From: Swaminathania salitolerans
Lineage (GTDB): Bacteria; Pseudomonadota; Alphaproteobacteria; Acetobacterales; Acetobacteraceae
Reading direction: 5' to 3' (one strand)
Assembly: GCF_025994315.1 (NCBI RefSeq)
Contig: NZ_BAQE01000005.1
DNA length: 64,000 nucleotides
Shown: piece after piece, positions 25,434 to 33,689 of the stretch
How positions within the stretch are numbered: the first letter of the stretch is position 1
Layout: each line of letters starts with the position of its first letter
Translations under genes and position numbers: made by a program
Notes under the pieces: model-generated
Told to the model about the DNA's origin: nothing
The model's database searches: none
The model's input: only the letters and a program-made list of their open reading frames with translations

Positions 25434-26897
25434 TCAGACGGGCAGCGCCGCCTTGACGCCTTTTTCCCGGATGATCTTGCGCAGTTCGATCACTTTCGCG
25501 TCAAGCTCGGCATGGTCGAGGTTCTGCCAGCCATCGAAAGCCGGAAGCGAGAGCGCCGTTTCGAAATCGTCGCTCCGGGCGGTCTTCCAGGTTGCATCCG
25601 TGAAGGTCGGCTCGATCGGCTCGTAGCTTTCGCCCTTCTCGTTCTTGCCGCGCAGCATTTCGAGATAGGCCGCAAGACCATAGGCCACACGGTCGAGATC
25701 CCGCCCGTCCGAAAGCAGGTTGCGGATCGTCGCCGTCCAGAACACCTGGACCTTCGATGCGCCATCGCTGCCGATCCGCAGGTTCTGGTCTGCCATGGCA
25801 GGGTTCGAGAACCGGGAAATGACCGATTTCTTGTACTCCTGCAGATCTTCCCCGGGAGCGGCCTTGAGCGTGGGAATGACATCCGTGTCGAGATAGGTCT
25901 CGACCAGCTTGCGCAGGTCGGGATCGCTGATCGACTCGTCGATATGCTCGTAACCGAGCAGAAGGCCGGAGAAGGCGAGGAAGATGTGGGACGCGTTCAG
26001 CATCCTGATCTTCATGTATTCGTAATCGGTCACGTCATCGACCATCTGCACGCCGACCTTTTCGAGATCGGGCCTGCCATCGGCGAAATCGTCCTCGATC
26101 ACCCATTGGGTGAAATCCTCTGCGACCAGGGGAAGCAGATCGTCGAGGCCGCTTTCACGGTTCAGCCTCTCTGCGATGGCAGGGGAAACCGTCGGTGTGA
26201 TGCGATCGACCATCGCATTGGGGAATGTCGCGTTTTCCTCGATCCATTTCGCCAGCTCCGGATCGCGGGCGCGGGCATAGCCGAGGAACGCCTTGCGGGC
26301 GACGTTGCCGTTATGGCGCAGATTGTCGCAGGACATGATGGTGAACGCCTTGTGTCCCGCATCGCGACGACGGCGCAGCGCCTCGACCACATAGCCGAAC
26401 ACGGTTGCCGGTTCCCCGGGGTTGGCGAGGTCCTTCCTGACGGCTTCGTTCCCGAGATCGAATTCCTCGGTCTTCTCGTCGATATTGTATCCTCCTTCCG
26501 TGATCGTCATCGAGACGATCCGGATCGAGGGGTCGGACAGGCGCTCGAGGACCGTCTCGCAGCCCTGGGAGGCGAGGAGGTAGTCGCGCAGGGCGCCGTT
26601 GATGCTGCGCTTGCTCTCGCCGGAGGGCGCCGTCTCGGTGAGGGAGAACAGGCAATCCTGCTTCCTGAAATCCTCGGCCTTCTTTCTGGAACGCTCGCCG
26701 AAGGTCAGGCCGACCCCGATGATTCCCCAATCCTGCTGGCCCGGAAGTGCGAGTACCTTGTTGATGTAATAGGCCTCATGCGCGCGGAAGAAGTTACCGA
26801 CACCGAAATGCACGATTCCGGGCTTGATGTCGTCGAGATCGTAGGACGGACCGGCGACGCCGTCGGGCAGGGTCTTCAGGGTCTCACGGGTGATCAT
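25434..26897 (-). CDS. Mannitol 2-dehydrogenase (long-chain polyol dehydrogenase)
   Basis: A 487-residue member of the mannitol dehydrogenase/fructuronate reductase family. Visible are the N-terminal nucleotide-binding region (HFGVGNFFRAHEAYY), TITEGGYN, the active-site stretch KIRMLNASHIFLAF and the C-terminal SNPAMADQNLRIGSDGASK. The enzyme oxidises D-mannitol to D-fructose or the reverse; in acetic acid bacteria it supplies the compatible solute mannitol. That use is inference, supported by neighbouring genes for osmoregulated glucans. The substrate could also be another hexuronate or polyol. Confidence 0.9.
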   Translation of the reverse strand: MITRETLKTLPDGVAGPSYDLDDIKPGIVHFGVGNFFRAHEAYYINKVLALPGQQDWGIIGVGLTFGERSRKKAEDFRKQDCLFSLTETAPSGESKRSINGALRDYLLASQGCETVLERLSDPSIRIVSMTITEGGYNIDEKTEEFDLGNEAVRKDLANPGEPATVFGYVVEALRRRRDAGHKAFTIMSCDNLRHNGNVARKAFLGYARARDPELAKWIEENATFPNAMVDRITPTVSPAIAERLNRESGLDDLLPLVAEDFTQWVIEDDFADGRPDLEKVGVQMVDDVTDYEYMKIRMLNASHIFLAFSGLLLGYEHIDESISDPDLRKLVETYLDTDVIPTLKAAPGEDLQEYKKSVISRFSNPAMADQNLRIGSDGASKVQVFWTATIRNLLSDGRDLDRVAYGLAAYLEMLRGKNEKGESYEPIEPTFTDATWKTARSDDFETALSLPAFDGWQNLDHAELDAKVIELRKIIREKGVKAALPV

Positions 26898-27021
26898 AGG
26901 CTCAAATCCCTCGTTATTGGTTCAGGCTTCTCTTTTCCCGGCCCGACCGATGCCCCCGGCTTGCAGGGCCAGAGGGCAGAAGCGCCGGTATCGCGAACGG
27001 ACATGTCGCTCCTCCCAGGCT

Positions 27022-27053
27022 GGAGTTCGGCCCGGCAGGAGTTCGGCCCGGCA
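27022..27053 (+). repeat. Perfect 16-bp direct duplication, intergenic
   Basis: ggagttcggcccggca occurs twice back to back in the spacer upstream of the mannitol dehydrogenase gene. The rest of this spacer (26898-27173) shows no gene. Confidence 0.85.
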
Positions 27054-27173
27054 GAAGATCCGGACAACGAACCCGTGCATACGGGCCGTCGCGGGCGGGA
27101 AACGGGGCTGTTCTCCCCCGGTCAACGTCCGGACCATGTCCCGGGTTCACGGCAATGTCATCCCCTCTGCGGG

Positions 27174-28229
27174 TTAATTACCGATCATCTCCCGCAGATC
27201 CCTGGCGCGGCTTTCGGGCTTGCTCATGAGAACATCGGTCGCGCGTCGCAGATCCTGACGCAGCAGGGAGATGACGAAATGCATCTCCGGCAGGGCATCC
27301 TGACCCAGGGTCGGCAGAGCGCTGAGCACGTCTTCACGTCCGGGGCGTTCCGGGTTTCCCGTCGCCTTGCCCGAGGCGTGGATCTCGCATCGTCGTGCAA
27401 GTGCGCGATAGGCGTGACTCAGACCGGTATGCAGACCGGCCACGCCGGAAAACCCGCCCCGGTCCTTTCCCGCGTTGATCGCCCTTGCGACGAGCATGGT
27501 ATCGCTGAGCATGCGCCGCATCAGGGCGGGCAGAACGCTGAGGATCGGATGACGCTTCTCGAGCAGACCCCAGTTTTCCCGATAGGCTTCCGCCACGCAT
27601 TCGTTCAGGGTGATGAGATTGCGGGCGCAGTGATCGTTGCGCTTCTCGAGGTCGTTCCAGATCTCTTCCCGGCGCAGGGCTGCCTGCAGGAGATCGTCCA
27701 TTTCGCGGAACATCCGCGCGGCCACGAGAAACCCCCGCCTGCGGGCATTGGCATGCAACACGACGAAGGACACGACGAGCGAGACCAGAACGCCGAGAAA
27801 GATGGCGGTGAGGCGTTCGGTCAGCGGCCAGTAGGGATTGCTGCCCCGCGACGGAAGCAGATAGACGATCATGAGGGTCACACCGGCGAAACGGAGCGAC
27901 GGGCGCACCGCAGCCAGATAGGCCAGAGGCAGCAGAGCCACGGCGAAGACCGGCCAGTAAAAGCCCAGGATCAGGCGCGCAGTGATGGCCAGCGTGCCGA
28001 TGACGGCGCCGAGAAGCGTGCCGACGATCTGGTCGCGTGCGGTCGAGACGGTCTGGTCGATGCTCGATTGCGTGACGATGAGCGCCGTGATCAGCGCCCA
28101 GATCGTTTCATCCAGACCCAGAGAGATGCCTATCCCCCAGCAGAGCCCGACAGCGACGAGCGTGCGGACCATCTGCCTCCAGGGCGCTTCTCCGTCTGCC
28201 CGGATCTGAAGCAGAGCGGTAAAGCGCAT
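27174..28229 (-). CDS. FUSC-family membrane protein (aromatic acid exporter-like)
   Basis: A 351-residue protein with an N-terminal hydrophobic half of about six membrane segments (WRQMVRTLVAVGLCWGIGIS, ETIWALITALIVTQ, the TARDQIVGTLLGAVIGTLAI motif typical of FUSC proteins) and a helical cytoplasmic C-terminal half. Members export aromatic acids or other small organics, or act with efflux systems; the substrate cannot be read. The gene lies 3 bp downstream of the protease gene, so it is probably cotranscribed with it and opgC. Confidence 0.85.
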   Translation of the reverse strand: MRFTALLQIRADGEAPWRQMVRTLVAVGLCWGIGISLGLDETIWALITALIVTQSSIDQTVSTARDQIVGTLLGAVIGTLAITARLILGFYWPVFAVALLPLAYLAAVRPSLRFAGVTLMIVYLLPSRGSNPYWPLTERLTAIFLGVLVSLVVSFVVLHANARRRGFLVAARMFREMDDLLQAALRREEIWNDLEKRNDHCARNLITLNECVAEAYRENWGLLEKRHPILSVLPALMRRMLSDTMLVARAINAGKDRGGFSGVAGLHTGLSHAYRALARRCEIHASGKATGNPERPGREDVLSALPTLGQDALPEMHFVISLLRQDLRRATDVLMSKPESRARDLREMIGN

Positions 28230-28232
28230 CGC

Positions 28233-29834
28233 TCAGTCTCCCGAAAGCGGCAGAGGCACCCAGCGCAACCCGTCCTGCCCCTGTACAAGCAGCAGAACCG
28301 TATGTTTCTTCTGTGCGCGTGCGCGCGCGAGTTCCTTTGAAAGGGCCTCTGGCGCATTCACGGCGATCTGCTGCACTTCCGTCACCACGTCGCCCGGCTG
28401 GAGGCCCCGCGTATCGGCAGGACCGTCCTGCGTCACATCGGTCACCACGACGCCTCTCTGGGAGTCGGACAATCCGTATTTCGTGCGGTTCGCATCGTCG
28501 ATGGCCGCAAAGGTCACGCCGAGATCCGCCAGGGCGAGCGTGCTCGGCCCTTTGGTCTTCTCGGGGGTGGGCGGCATGTCGGGCGCCTCGGGAGAGGCCT
28601 TGACCGTCACGAGGGCCTCGCGCGTCTTTCCCTTGCGCCACAGACCGAAACGCGCCCGGGTGCCGGGTGCGATCTCTGCCACCAGACGCGGCAGGGCATG
28701 GCCGTCGATCGGCTTGCCGTCGAGCGAGAGAATGACGTCGCCCGTCTTCATCCCGGCCGCCGATGCCGGTCCCTTGGGATCGACGGTCGCGATCATGGCG
28801 CCCTTCTCGGGTTTGAGGCCGATGCTGTCCGCAATCTCGTGCGTGACATTCTGTACCCGGACCCCGATCCAGCCGCGCGAGACATGGCCGTCACGACGCA
28901 GCTGCTCGATGACGCCGCGCGCATCATTGGCCGGAATGGCGAAGCCGATACCGATGGAGCCGCCGCTCGAGCTGTAGATGGCGGTGTTGATGCCGATGAC
29001 CTGACCGTCGAGATCGAAGAGCGGCCCGCCCGAATTGCCGCGATTGATGGACGCGTCGGTCTGGATGTAGTCGTCGTAGAGCCCGTGATTGATATCGCGC
29101 CCCCGGGAGGAAACGATCCCGTTCGTGACCGTGCCGGACAGGCCGAACGGGTTGCCGATGGCGAGCACGCGATCGCCGACGCGCGCCTTGTCGCTGTCGC
29201 CGAAGGCAACGGTCGGGAACGGGGCCTTGCCGTCGATCTTGATGACGGCAAGGTCGGTCCGGCTGTCGCGACCGACGATTCTGGCGGGGAGTACCGTACC
29301 GTCCTGAAGGGTGACCGAGACCTTGTCGGCATCCTTGATGACGTGATTGTTGGTGACGATGAAGCCGTCCGGCGAGATGATGAAGCCGGAACCGAGTGCC
29401 TGCATCTTGCGGGGTGGCCCCGAAGGGGTGGGGCGACGGTTCATGTAGTCGTGGAAGAATTTTTCCATCGGCGAGCCGGGCGGAAACTGGGGAACCTGCG
29501 GCCCGTCTTCCGGGCTCGCATCCGGCCCGTCATCGTCGTCGTCGCTTTCGCCCGGTTTCAGCGTGGCGGAAATCGAGATGTTCACGACAGCAGGGAGCAG
29601 TCTGGCAGCCAGATCGGCATAGCTGTCCGGCGCGGCATGGACGGCACGTGCCGCCGGAGGCGAGATCGCGGGCTCGGCCAGGGCGCGCGGTGCCAAAGCG
29701 TATGGTGCCAGAGCCGATGGTGCCAGAGCGTAGGACGCCAGAGCGCACGGTGTCAGAACGCATAGTGTCCGGGCGAGCGGCGCGGCCGACAGACAGCTTC
29801 CCATAAGGGCGGCGAGAACGGAGCGGTGTTTCAT
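28233..29834 (-). CDS. Periplasmic serine protease Do (DegP/HtrA family)
   Basis: A 533-residue protein with catalytic triad His164 (TNNHV), Asp194 (SRTDLAVI) and Ser268 (RGNSGGP), then two PDZ domains (about residues 320-410 and 445-525). It performs quality control of misfolded envelope proteins. The N-terminal signal region is unusually long and carries 5-residue Ala-Leu-Ala-Pro-Tyr/Ser-type repeats encoded by a 15-bp tandem repeat. An acidic Asp run (near residue 100) lies in the linker before the protease domain. It starts 19 bp after opgC and ends 3 bp before the FUSC gene on the same strand. DegP and DegQ/MucD cannot be separated from this sequence. Confidence 0.94.
   Translation of the reverse strand: MKHRSVLAALMGSCLSAAPLARTLCVLTPCALASYALAPSALAPYALAPRALAEPAISPPAARAVHAAPDSYADLAARLLPAVVNISISATLKPGESDDDDDGPDASPEDGPQVPQFPPGSPMEKFFHDYMNRRPTPSGPPRKMQALGSGFIISPDGFIVTNNHVIKDADKVSVTLQDGTVLPARIVGRDSRTDLAVIKIDGKAPFPTVAFGDSDKARVGDRVLAIGNPFGLSGTVTNGIVSSRGRDINHGLYDDYIQTDASINRGNSGGPLFDLDGQVIGINTAIYSSSGGSIGIGFAIPANDARGVIEQLRRDGHVSRGWIGVRVQNVTHEIADSIGLKPEKGAMIATVDPKGPASAAGMKTGDVILSLDGKPIDGHALPRLVAEIAPGTRARFGLWRKGKTREALVTVKASPEAPDMPPTPEKTKGPSTLALADLGVTFAAIDDANRTKYGLSDSQRGVVVTDVTQDGPADTRGLQPGDVVTEVQQIAVNAPEALSKELARARAQKKHTVLLLVQGQDGLRWVPLPLSGD
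29683..29772 (+). repeat. 15-bp tandem repeat in the protease signal peptide (six units)
   Basis: Units of gcgtatggtgccaga type (plus strand) start at 29683, 29698, 29713, 29728, 29743 and 29758. They encode the repeating Ala-Leu-Ala-Pro/Ser-x core of the signal peptide, so the copy number sets the length of the hydrophobic region. Confidence 0.85.
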
Positions 29835-29853
29835 GATGCCACGCTAACGCACT

Positions 29854-31122
29854 TCATGGGTTTGCGTCACCTGTCTCCGCGGGGCCATGCTCCGACGGGC
29901 CATCCGGGCCAGATGCCTTGCTGGCCTCTGCCTCGGCCCGGGCCTGCGCGCGCGTTTCTCCGGCCATGAGAGCGGCCTGGCGGCGATGACCGTCGAGCCA
30001 GTAGGCGAGCCCGTACACGCCAAGGAAACCGGAGAGATTGACCAGGATCTGGATGGCCCAGCCTGCGCCGAAATTGTTCATGACCAGCCGGGCGAACAGG
30101 TCGAGAATGGTCCCGAGGCTGAAAACCTCGAGGGAGTGACGACCGAGCATGGCGAGGCCCTGACCGATTCGTGTCTCGGAAAGCCGGGTCGCGGTCGAAG
30201 AGGATTGGACGAGAACGAGGATCGCCAGCGCCTCGACCCAGCGCCAGAGCGCGAGATCGGATTTGTCCGCATGGGGGATGACGTCGATCGGCCGGAGGCT
30301 CGGCAGGTTCCAGACGTCATAGGGGAAGCATTCCAGCGCACCGAAGACGAGATAGGCGCCCGCAGCGAGACGCGCCCAGAGGGGGCCGGGCAGATTGCCC
30401 CCCCGCTTGCCTGCCATGACCGCCGCCAGCATTCCCATGGTGAAGATGAACTGCCAGGCGAAGGGGTTGAAATACCATCCGTCGGGATCGAGCCAGTTGG
30501 GCAGGTTGAGCGTGGGATCGCTGTTGATCAGCAGCCAGAGCGCTGCGCTGCATCCGGCCAGAAGCCAAGGCGAGCATGTCCAGAGGAAGACGAGAAGCGG
30601 CAAAGCCAGAAGCAGGACGATATAAAGGGGCAGGATGTTCAGATTGCTCGGCAGGGCCTCGAGCGTCAGGACATGCCAGATCCAGTCATGCCCGTGTGCC
30701 AGCTCGGGCTCGAGAAAATCCACGGGAACCGGCAGGAAATGCCGCCATTGCCGGATGGTGACGACCGAGACGAGCAGCATGACCATCTGGAAGAGGTAGA
30801 GCCGCCAGCACCGGCGCAGGATACGCTCGATACCGACAAGCCATCCCCCGTCCGGCGGCCCGCGCAGGATGAGGCGTCCATAGGCGAGCCAGGACGCATA
30901 ACCGGCGAGGAGCACGAAGATCTCGGCCGCATCGGCAAATCCGAAATTGCGCAGGGTGAACCGGTTGAGAACGTCCTGAGGGGCATGATCGGCAAGCATC
31001 ATGAGCAGCGCGATGCCGCGCAACGCGTCGATACGGTGGTCGCGCCGCTTCCGTCTTGTGGGTGTCTCCGCCCCCCCGGAGGGGGGGGAGCCCATGGGAA
31101 CTCCGGTTCTGGCCTCGCTCAT
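29854..31122 (-). CDS. opgC: OpgC-family membrane protein (periplasmic glucan succinylation/modification)
   Basis: A 422-residue polytopic protein of the OpgC_C family, related to acyltransferase-3 proteins. The N-terminal signature is RRDHRIDALRGIALLMMLADHAP. About ten membrane segments follow, with the conserved LPLYIVLLLALPL and FNPFAWQFIFTMG stretches. OpgC adds succinyl or similar groups to osmoregulated periplasmic glucans, which fits opgGH some 5 kb away on the same strand. The ATG at 31122 is preferred over one at 31209 because it has AGGCAGGAC upstream. Near the N-terminus the coding sequence contains C7 and G8 tracts that could slip. Confidence 0.88.
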   Translation of the reverse strand: MSEARTGVPMGSPPSGGAETPTRRKRRDHRIDALRGIALLMMLADHAPQDVLNRFTLRNFGFADAAEIFVLLAGYASWLAYGRLILRGPPDGGWLVGIERILRRCWRLYLFQMVMLLVSVVTIRQWRHFLPVPVDFLEPELAHGHDWIWHVLTLEALPSNLNILPLYIVLLLALPLLVFLWTCSPWLLAGCSAALWLLINSDPTLNLPNWLDPDGWYFNPFAWQFIFTMGMLAAVMAGKRGGNLPGPLWARLAAGAYLVFGALECFPYDVWNLPSLRPIDVIPHADKSDLALWRWVEALAILVLVQSSSTATRLSETRIGQGLAMLGRHSLEVFSLGTILDLFARLVMNNFGAGWAIQILVNLSGFLGVYGLAYWLDGHRRQAALMAGETRAQARAEAEASKASGPDGPSEHGPAETGDANP

Positions 31123-31266
31123 GTCCTGCCTCGTTCTCCTGACCGGCCACCCCCTGCCGGGGGGACATCGTTGCGTCGGCTCATACGCGCTCATGCCTGT
31201 GCGATCCACTTCCCGCCATGCTAGACCGGAGGATCACGGACCGGCCCCGTCTGCCAGAGGACAAAC

Positions 31267-32406
31267 ATGACCGATTTTGACAAACCCGCCAACGAGACCG
31301 ATCAGCGCCGGATTCTCGAGACGCTCAGCCTGGTCAAGGATGATGCCGGGACCTCCAACGTCCTGAATTTCGCCTCTCTGGAGGGGGTCGCGGTGCGTGA
31401 CGGTCACGCGCATGTGTCCCTTGCCACCTCGCGGGAGAATGCGGCCCGGATCGAACCCATGCGGTCGCGTCTCGAAGCGGCGCTCGCCAGCCTGCCGGGG
31501 ATATCGCGGGCGACGCTCGTGCTGACGGCCCATCGCGCGCCGGGAGCCGCCCAGCCCCAGGGGCACCGGCCGTTCCGGCTCGACCAGCCTGCAAACAGCC
31601 CGGGCCATCCGCAGCCGACCCGACCGGATGGCAAGGCCCTGCCCCAGGTGCGCGCCATCATCGCGGTGGCCTCGGGCAAGGGAGGGGTCGGCAAATCCAC
31701 CACGGCGGTCAATCTGGCAGCCGGTCTGGCGCAGCTCGGGCTCCGTACGGGGATGCTGGATGCGGATATCTACGGTCCCTCGCTGCCGCGTATGCTCGGG
31801 CATTCGGCAAAACCCGCCCTTGAAAACGGCAAGATCATCCCGGTCGAAGCCTGGGGCATGCACGCGATGTCGATCGGTTTTCTGGTGGACGAGCAGCAGG
31901 CCATGATCTGGCGCGGTCCCATGGTCATGGGGGCGATCGGACAGTTTCTGGCCGATGTGGCATGGCCCGAACTCGACGTGCTCGTCATCGACATGCCCCC
32001 CGGGACGGGTGACGCGCAACTGACCATCGCGCAGAAACTCAGCCTTCGCGGTGCGGTCATCGTCTCCACCCCGCAGGATATCGCCCTGCTCGACGCCCGC
32101 AGGGGGCTGGCCATGTTCGAGCGCATGAACGTGCCGCTTCTCGGTGTGGTCGAGAACATGTCCTATTTCTGCTGTCCGAACTGCAACCATCGTACGGAGC
32201 TGTTCGGCCATGGCGGCGCGCGGGACGAGGCAGAAAAGGCGGGGGTGCCTTTCCTCGGCGAGATCCCGCTGCTGACGGATATCCGCATGAGTGCCGATGC
32301 CGGAACGCCGATCATTCTCTCGGCGCCGGAGAGCGAGGCGGCCCATGCCTATACGCGCCTTGCCCGCTCGGTCGCAGACAGTCTCAGGCTGGGGGCGGGC
32401 GCATGA
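31267..32406 (+). CDS. apbC: Iron-sulfur cluster carrier protein (Mrp/ApbC, P-loop NTPase)
   Basis: A 379-residue protein. An N-terminal MIP18-like domain (about residues 1-95) is followed by a proline-rich linker. The Mrp/NBP35 ATPase domain has deviant Walker A SGKGGVGKST near residue 135, IDMPPGTGDAQLT, and the CPNC pair (SYFCCPNC) that binds a bridging Fe-S cluster. It transfers 4Fe-4S clusters to apo-proteins in the cytosol. AGAGGAC lies just upstream of the ATG. The stop overlaps the next gene by 4 bp (ATGA). Confidence 0.95.
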   Translation: MTDFDKPANETDQRRILETLSLVKDDAGTSNVLNFASLEGVAVRDGHAHVSLATSRENAARIEPMRSRLEAALASLPGISRATLVLTAHRAPGAAQPQGHRPFRLDQPANSPGHPQPTRPDGKALPQVRAIIAVASGKGGVGKSTTAVNLAAGLAQLGLRTGMLDADIYGPSLPRMLGHSAKPALENGKIIPVEAWGMHAMSIGFLVDEQQAMIWRGPMVMGAIGQFLADVAWPELDVLVIDMPPGTGDAQLTIAQKLSLRGAVIVSTPQDIALLDARRGLAMFERMNVPLLGVVENMSYFCCPNCNHRTELFGHGGARDEAEKAGVPFLGEIPLLTDIRMSADAGTPIILSAPESEAAHAYTRLARSVADSLRLGAGA

Positions 32407-32597
32407 GGCGGTTTGCGCGCCTCATCGTCCTGGCATCGGGGGTCGGTCTTGCGGTATCCGGTTGTGCCGGTCACGCGGTGAAGCATCGTGGCTATGCGGC
32501 GGATGGCTATGGCGTGATCGACGACTCGCCCCATCTGCCGCCGCCTTCCGGATTGTGGCAGCACGCCCCCCGGACACCCGCCCCCCACGTGGAGTAA
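32403..32597 (+). CDS. Small lipoprotein, function unknown
   Basis: A 64-residue protein. A signal sequence with lipobox VSGC (Cys near residue 21) is followed by a short polar, His/Pro-rich chain. It starts inside the apbC stop (ATGA overlap), so it is translationally coupled. No family recognised. Confidence 0.7.
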   Translation: MRRFARLIVLASGVGLAVSGCAGHAVKHRGYAADGYGVIDDSPHLPPPSGLWQHAPRTPAPHVE

Positions 32598-32652
32598 CGT
32601 GCCGGAACCGGTTCTCCGGACTATCCGCTCCCGCCCCGGGCAGTATTCCGGC

Positions 32653-32712
32653 CAGCGATATTCCGGCCAGCGTTATCCGGGCCAGCGTTATCCGGGCGGG
32701 TGTTGTTCGCGC
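32653..32712 (+). repeat. 15-bp tandem repeat, intergenic (four units)
   Basis: Units of cagcgttatccgggc type at 32653, 32668, 32683 (2 and 3 identical) and a degenerate fourth at 32698 fill the spacer between the lipoprotein gene and the convergent exported-protein gene. Confidence 0.85.
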
Positions 32713-32727
32713 TGGCGATGTCCTTTC

Positions 32728-33414
32728 TCAGGGGCCGGGTGCGGGTTTCGCCGCTGCTTTCGGCGTCTCCTGGGTGCCTGCCTTTTCCGTCACCGAGACA
32801 TCGCCGTTGATCGTCCTGTTCAGTACGGAGAACGACACGGCGTCCATGGTGGTCACGTCCACCTGATCTCCGACCTTGAGGCTCGGGAGAAGGGCCTGCA
32901 TCGCTTTCTTGCGGATCGTCACCGTGCGGGTGATGTCCGAAGGATCGATGAACGTCACCTTGTGGGCAGCAGGATCGACCGCGAGAATGCGGACGCGCTC
33001 ACGCTGGAAGGAGACCATCGTGCCATGAGGATGACGGCGCGCGTAACCTCTGGCCGAGGAGACGGTCGATTCCGGCTGGGGCGATCCGGGCGTGGCGATA
33101 TCGGCGGCCATGGTCTGGAAGAAACGCAGGCTGATCCGGTCGCCCGGTTCGAGGCGCGGCAGGTCGCGGGCGTCGCGTGGAATAGTGAGCGTGATCAGAC
33201 CGCCTTTCCGGTCGCGAAGCAGGACCATGCGTGTCTGGGCATCGACGGTCTCCACCGTGGCGGTGGTGGTCTGGTTGCCCGTGATGACGGCCTGCGCGAA
33301 AGCGGGAGAGGAAGGGATCGCACCGCCTGCAACCGCCAGGGAAAGGGCGGCCAGTGCGGGGCGCAGGAAGGGGCCGGTCCAGCGTCCGGCCTTGCGCTGT
33401 GTGCTCGAAACCAT
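32728..33414 (-). CDS. Exported protein with internally duplicated beta domain, function unknown
   Basis: A 228-residue protein with a signal peptide ending AFA. Two similar segments follow: TATVETVDAQTRMVLLRDRKGG...LTIPRDARDLPRLEPGDRISL, and RVRILAVDPAAHKVTFIDPSD...VTIRKKAMQALLPSLKVGDQVDV. Each has a strand-rich pattern with a terminal 'L.pGD.i.v' strand as in OB-like domains. This suggests an internal duplication of about 75 residues. The C-terminus is Ala/Lys/Pro-rich. No family name can be assigned. Confidence 0.7.
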   Translation of the reverse strand: MVSSTQRKAGRWTGPFLRPALAALSLAVAGGAIPSSPAFAQAVITGNQTTTATVETVDAQTRMVLLRDRKGGLITLTIPRDARDLPRLEPGDRISLRFFQTMAADIATPGSPQPESTVSSARGYARRHPHGTMVSFQRERVRILAVDPAAHKVTFIDPSDITRTVTIRKKAMQALLPSLKVGDQVDVTTMDAVSFSVLNRTINGDVSVTEKAGTQETPKAAAKPAPGP

Positions 33415-33689
33415 GGGAGCGTTCTCGTCCTTCTGGGATGGTTGTTCGATCGGAGGCAGGGAAATCCCTCTGCCCTGGGCGTCTCTGCGGCCCCGCCGAC
33501 AGGCTGCCTCATGTCCGGCCTCATGAAAAGAGCCTCGCTGTACGGCCCCTCCCTGTGATCCTGCTTCCTGCGATACCTCGCCCCCCCCCTTGTCTCGCCC
33601 CCCTGATCTCGCCCCCCTGCCGTGCCGTGCCGTGCCCTGGCGGGCGCCCGGATCTCGACAGGAGAGTTGTTTCGGTTCAGGGATGAATT

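Noticed and set aside
25512..28340. Plus-strand open frame of about 942 codons
   Set aside because: It lies antisense to mannitol dehydrogenase, the FUSC gene and their spacer. The composition (Asp/Arg/His-rich, no motifs) marks it as a mirror of real codons.
29887..31224. Plus-strand open frame of about 445 codons
   Set aside because: Antisense to opgC and without domain features.
32584..32597. CCACGTGG near the end of the small lipoprotein gene
   Set aside because: The CACGTG core is present, but the outer parS positions do not match on either side.
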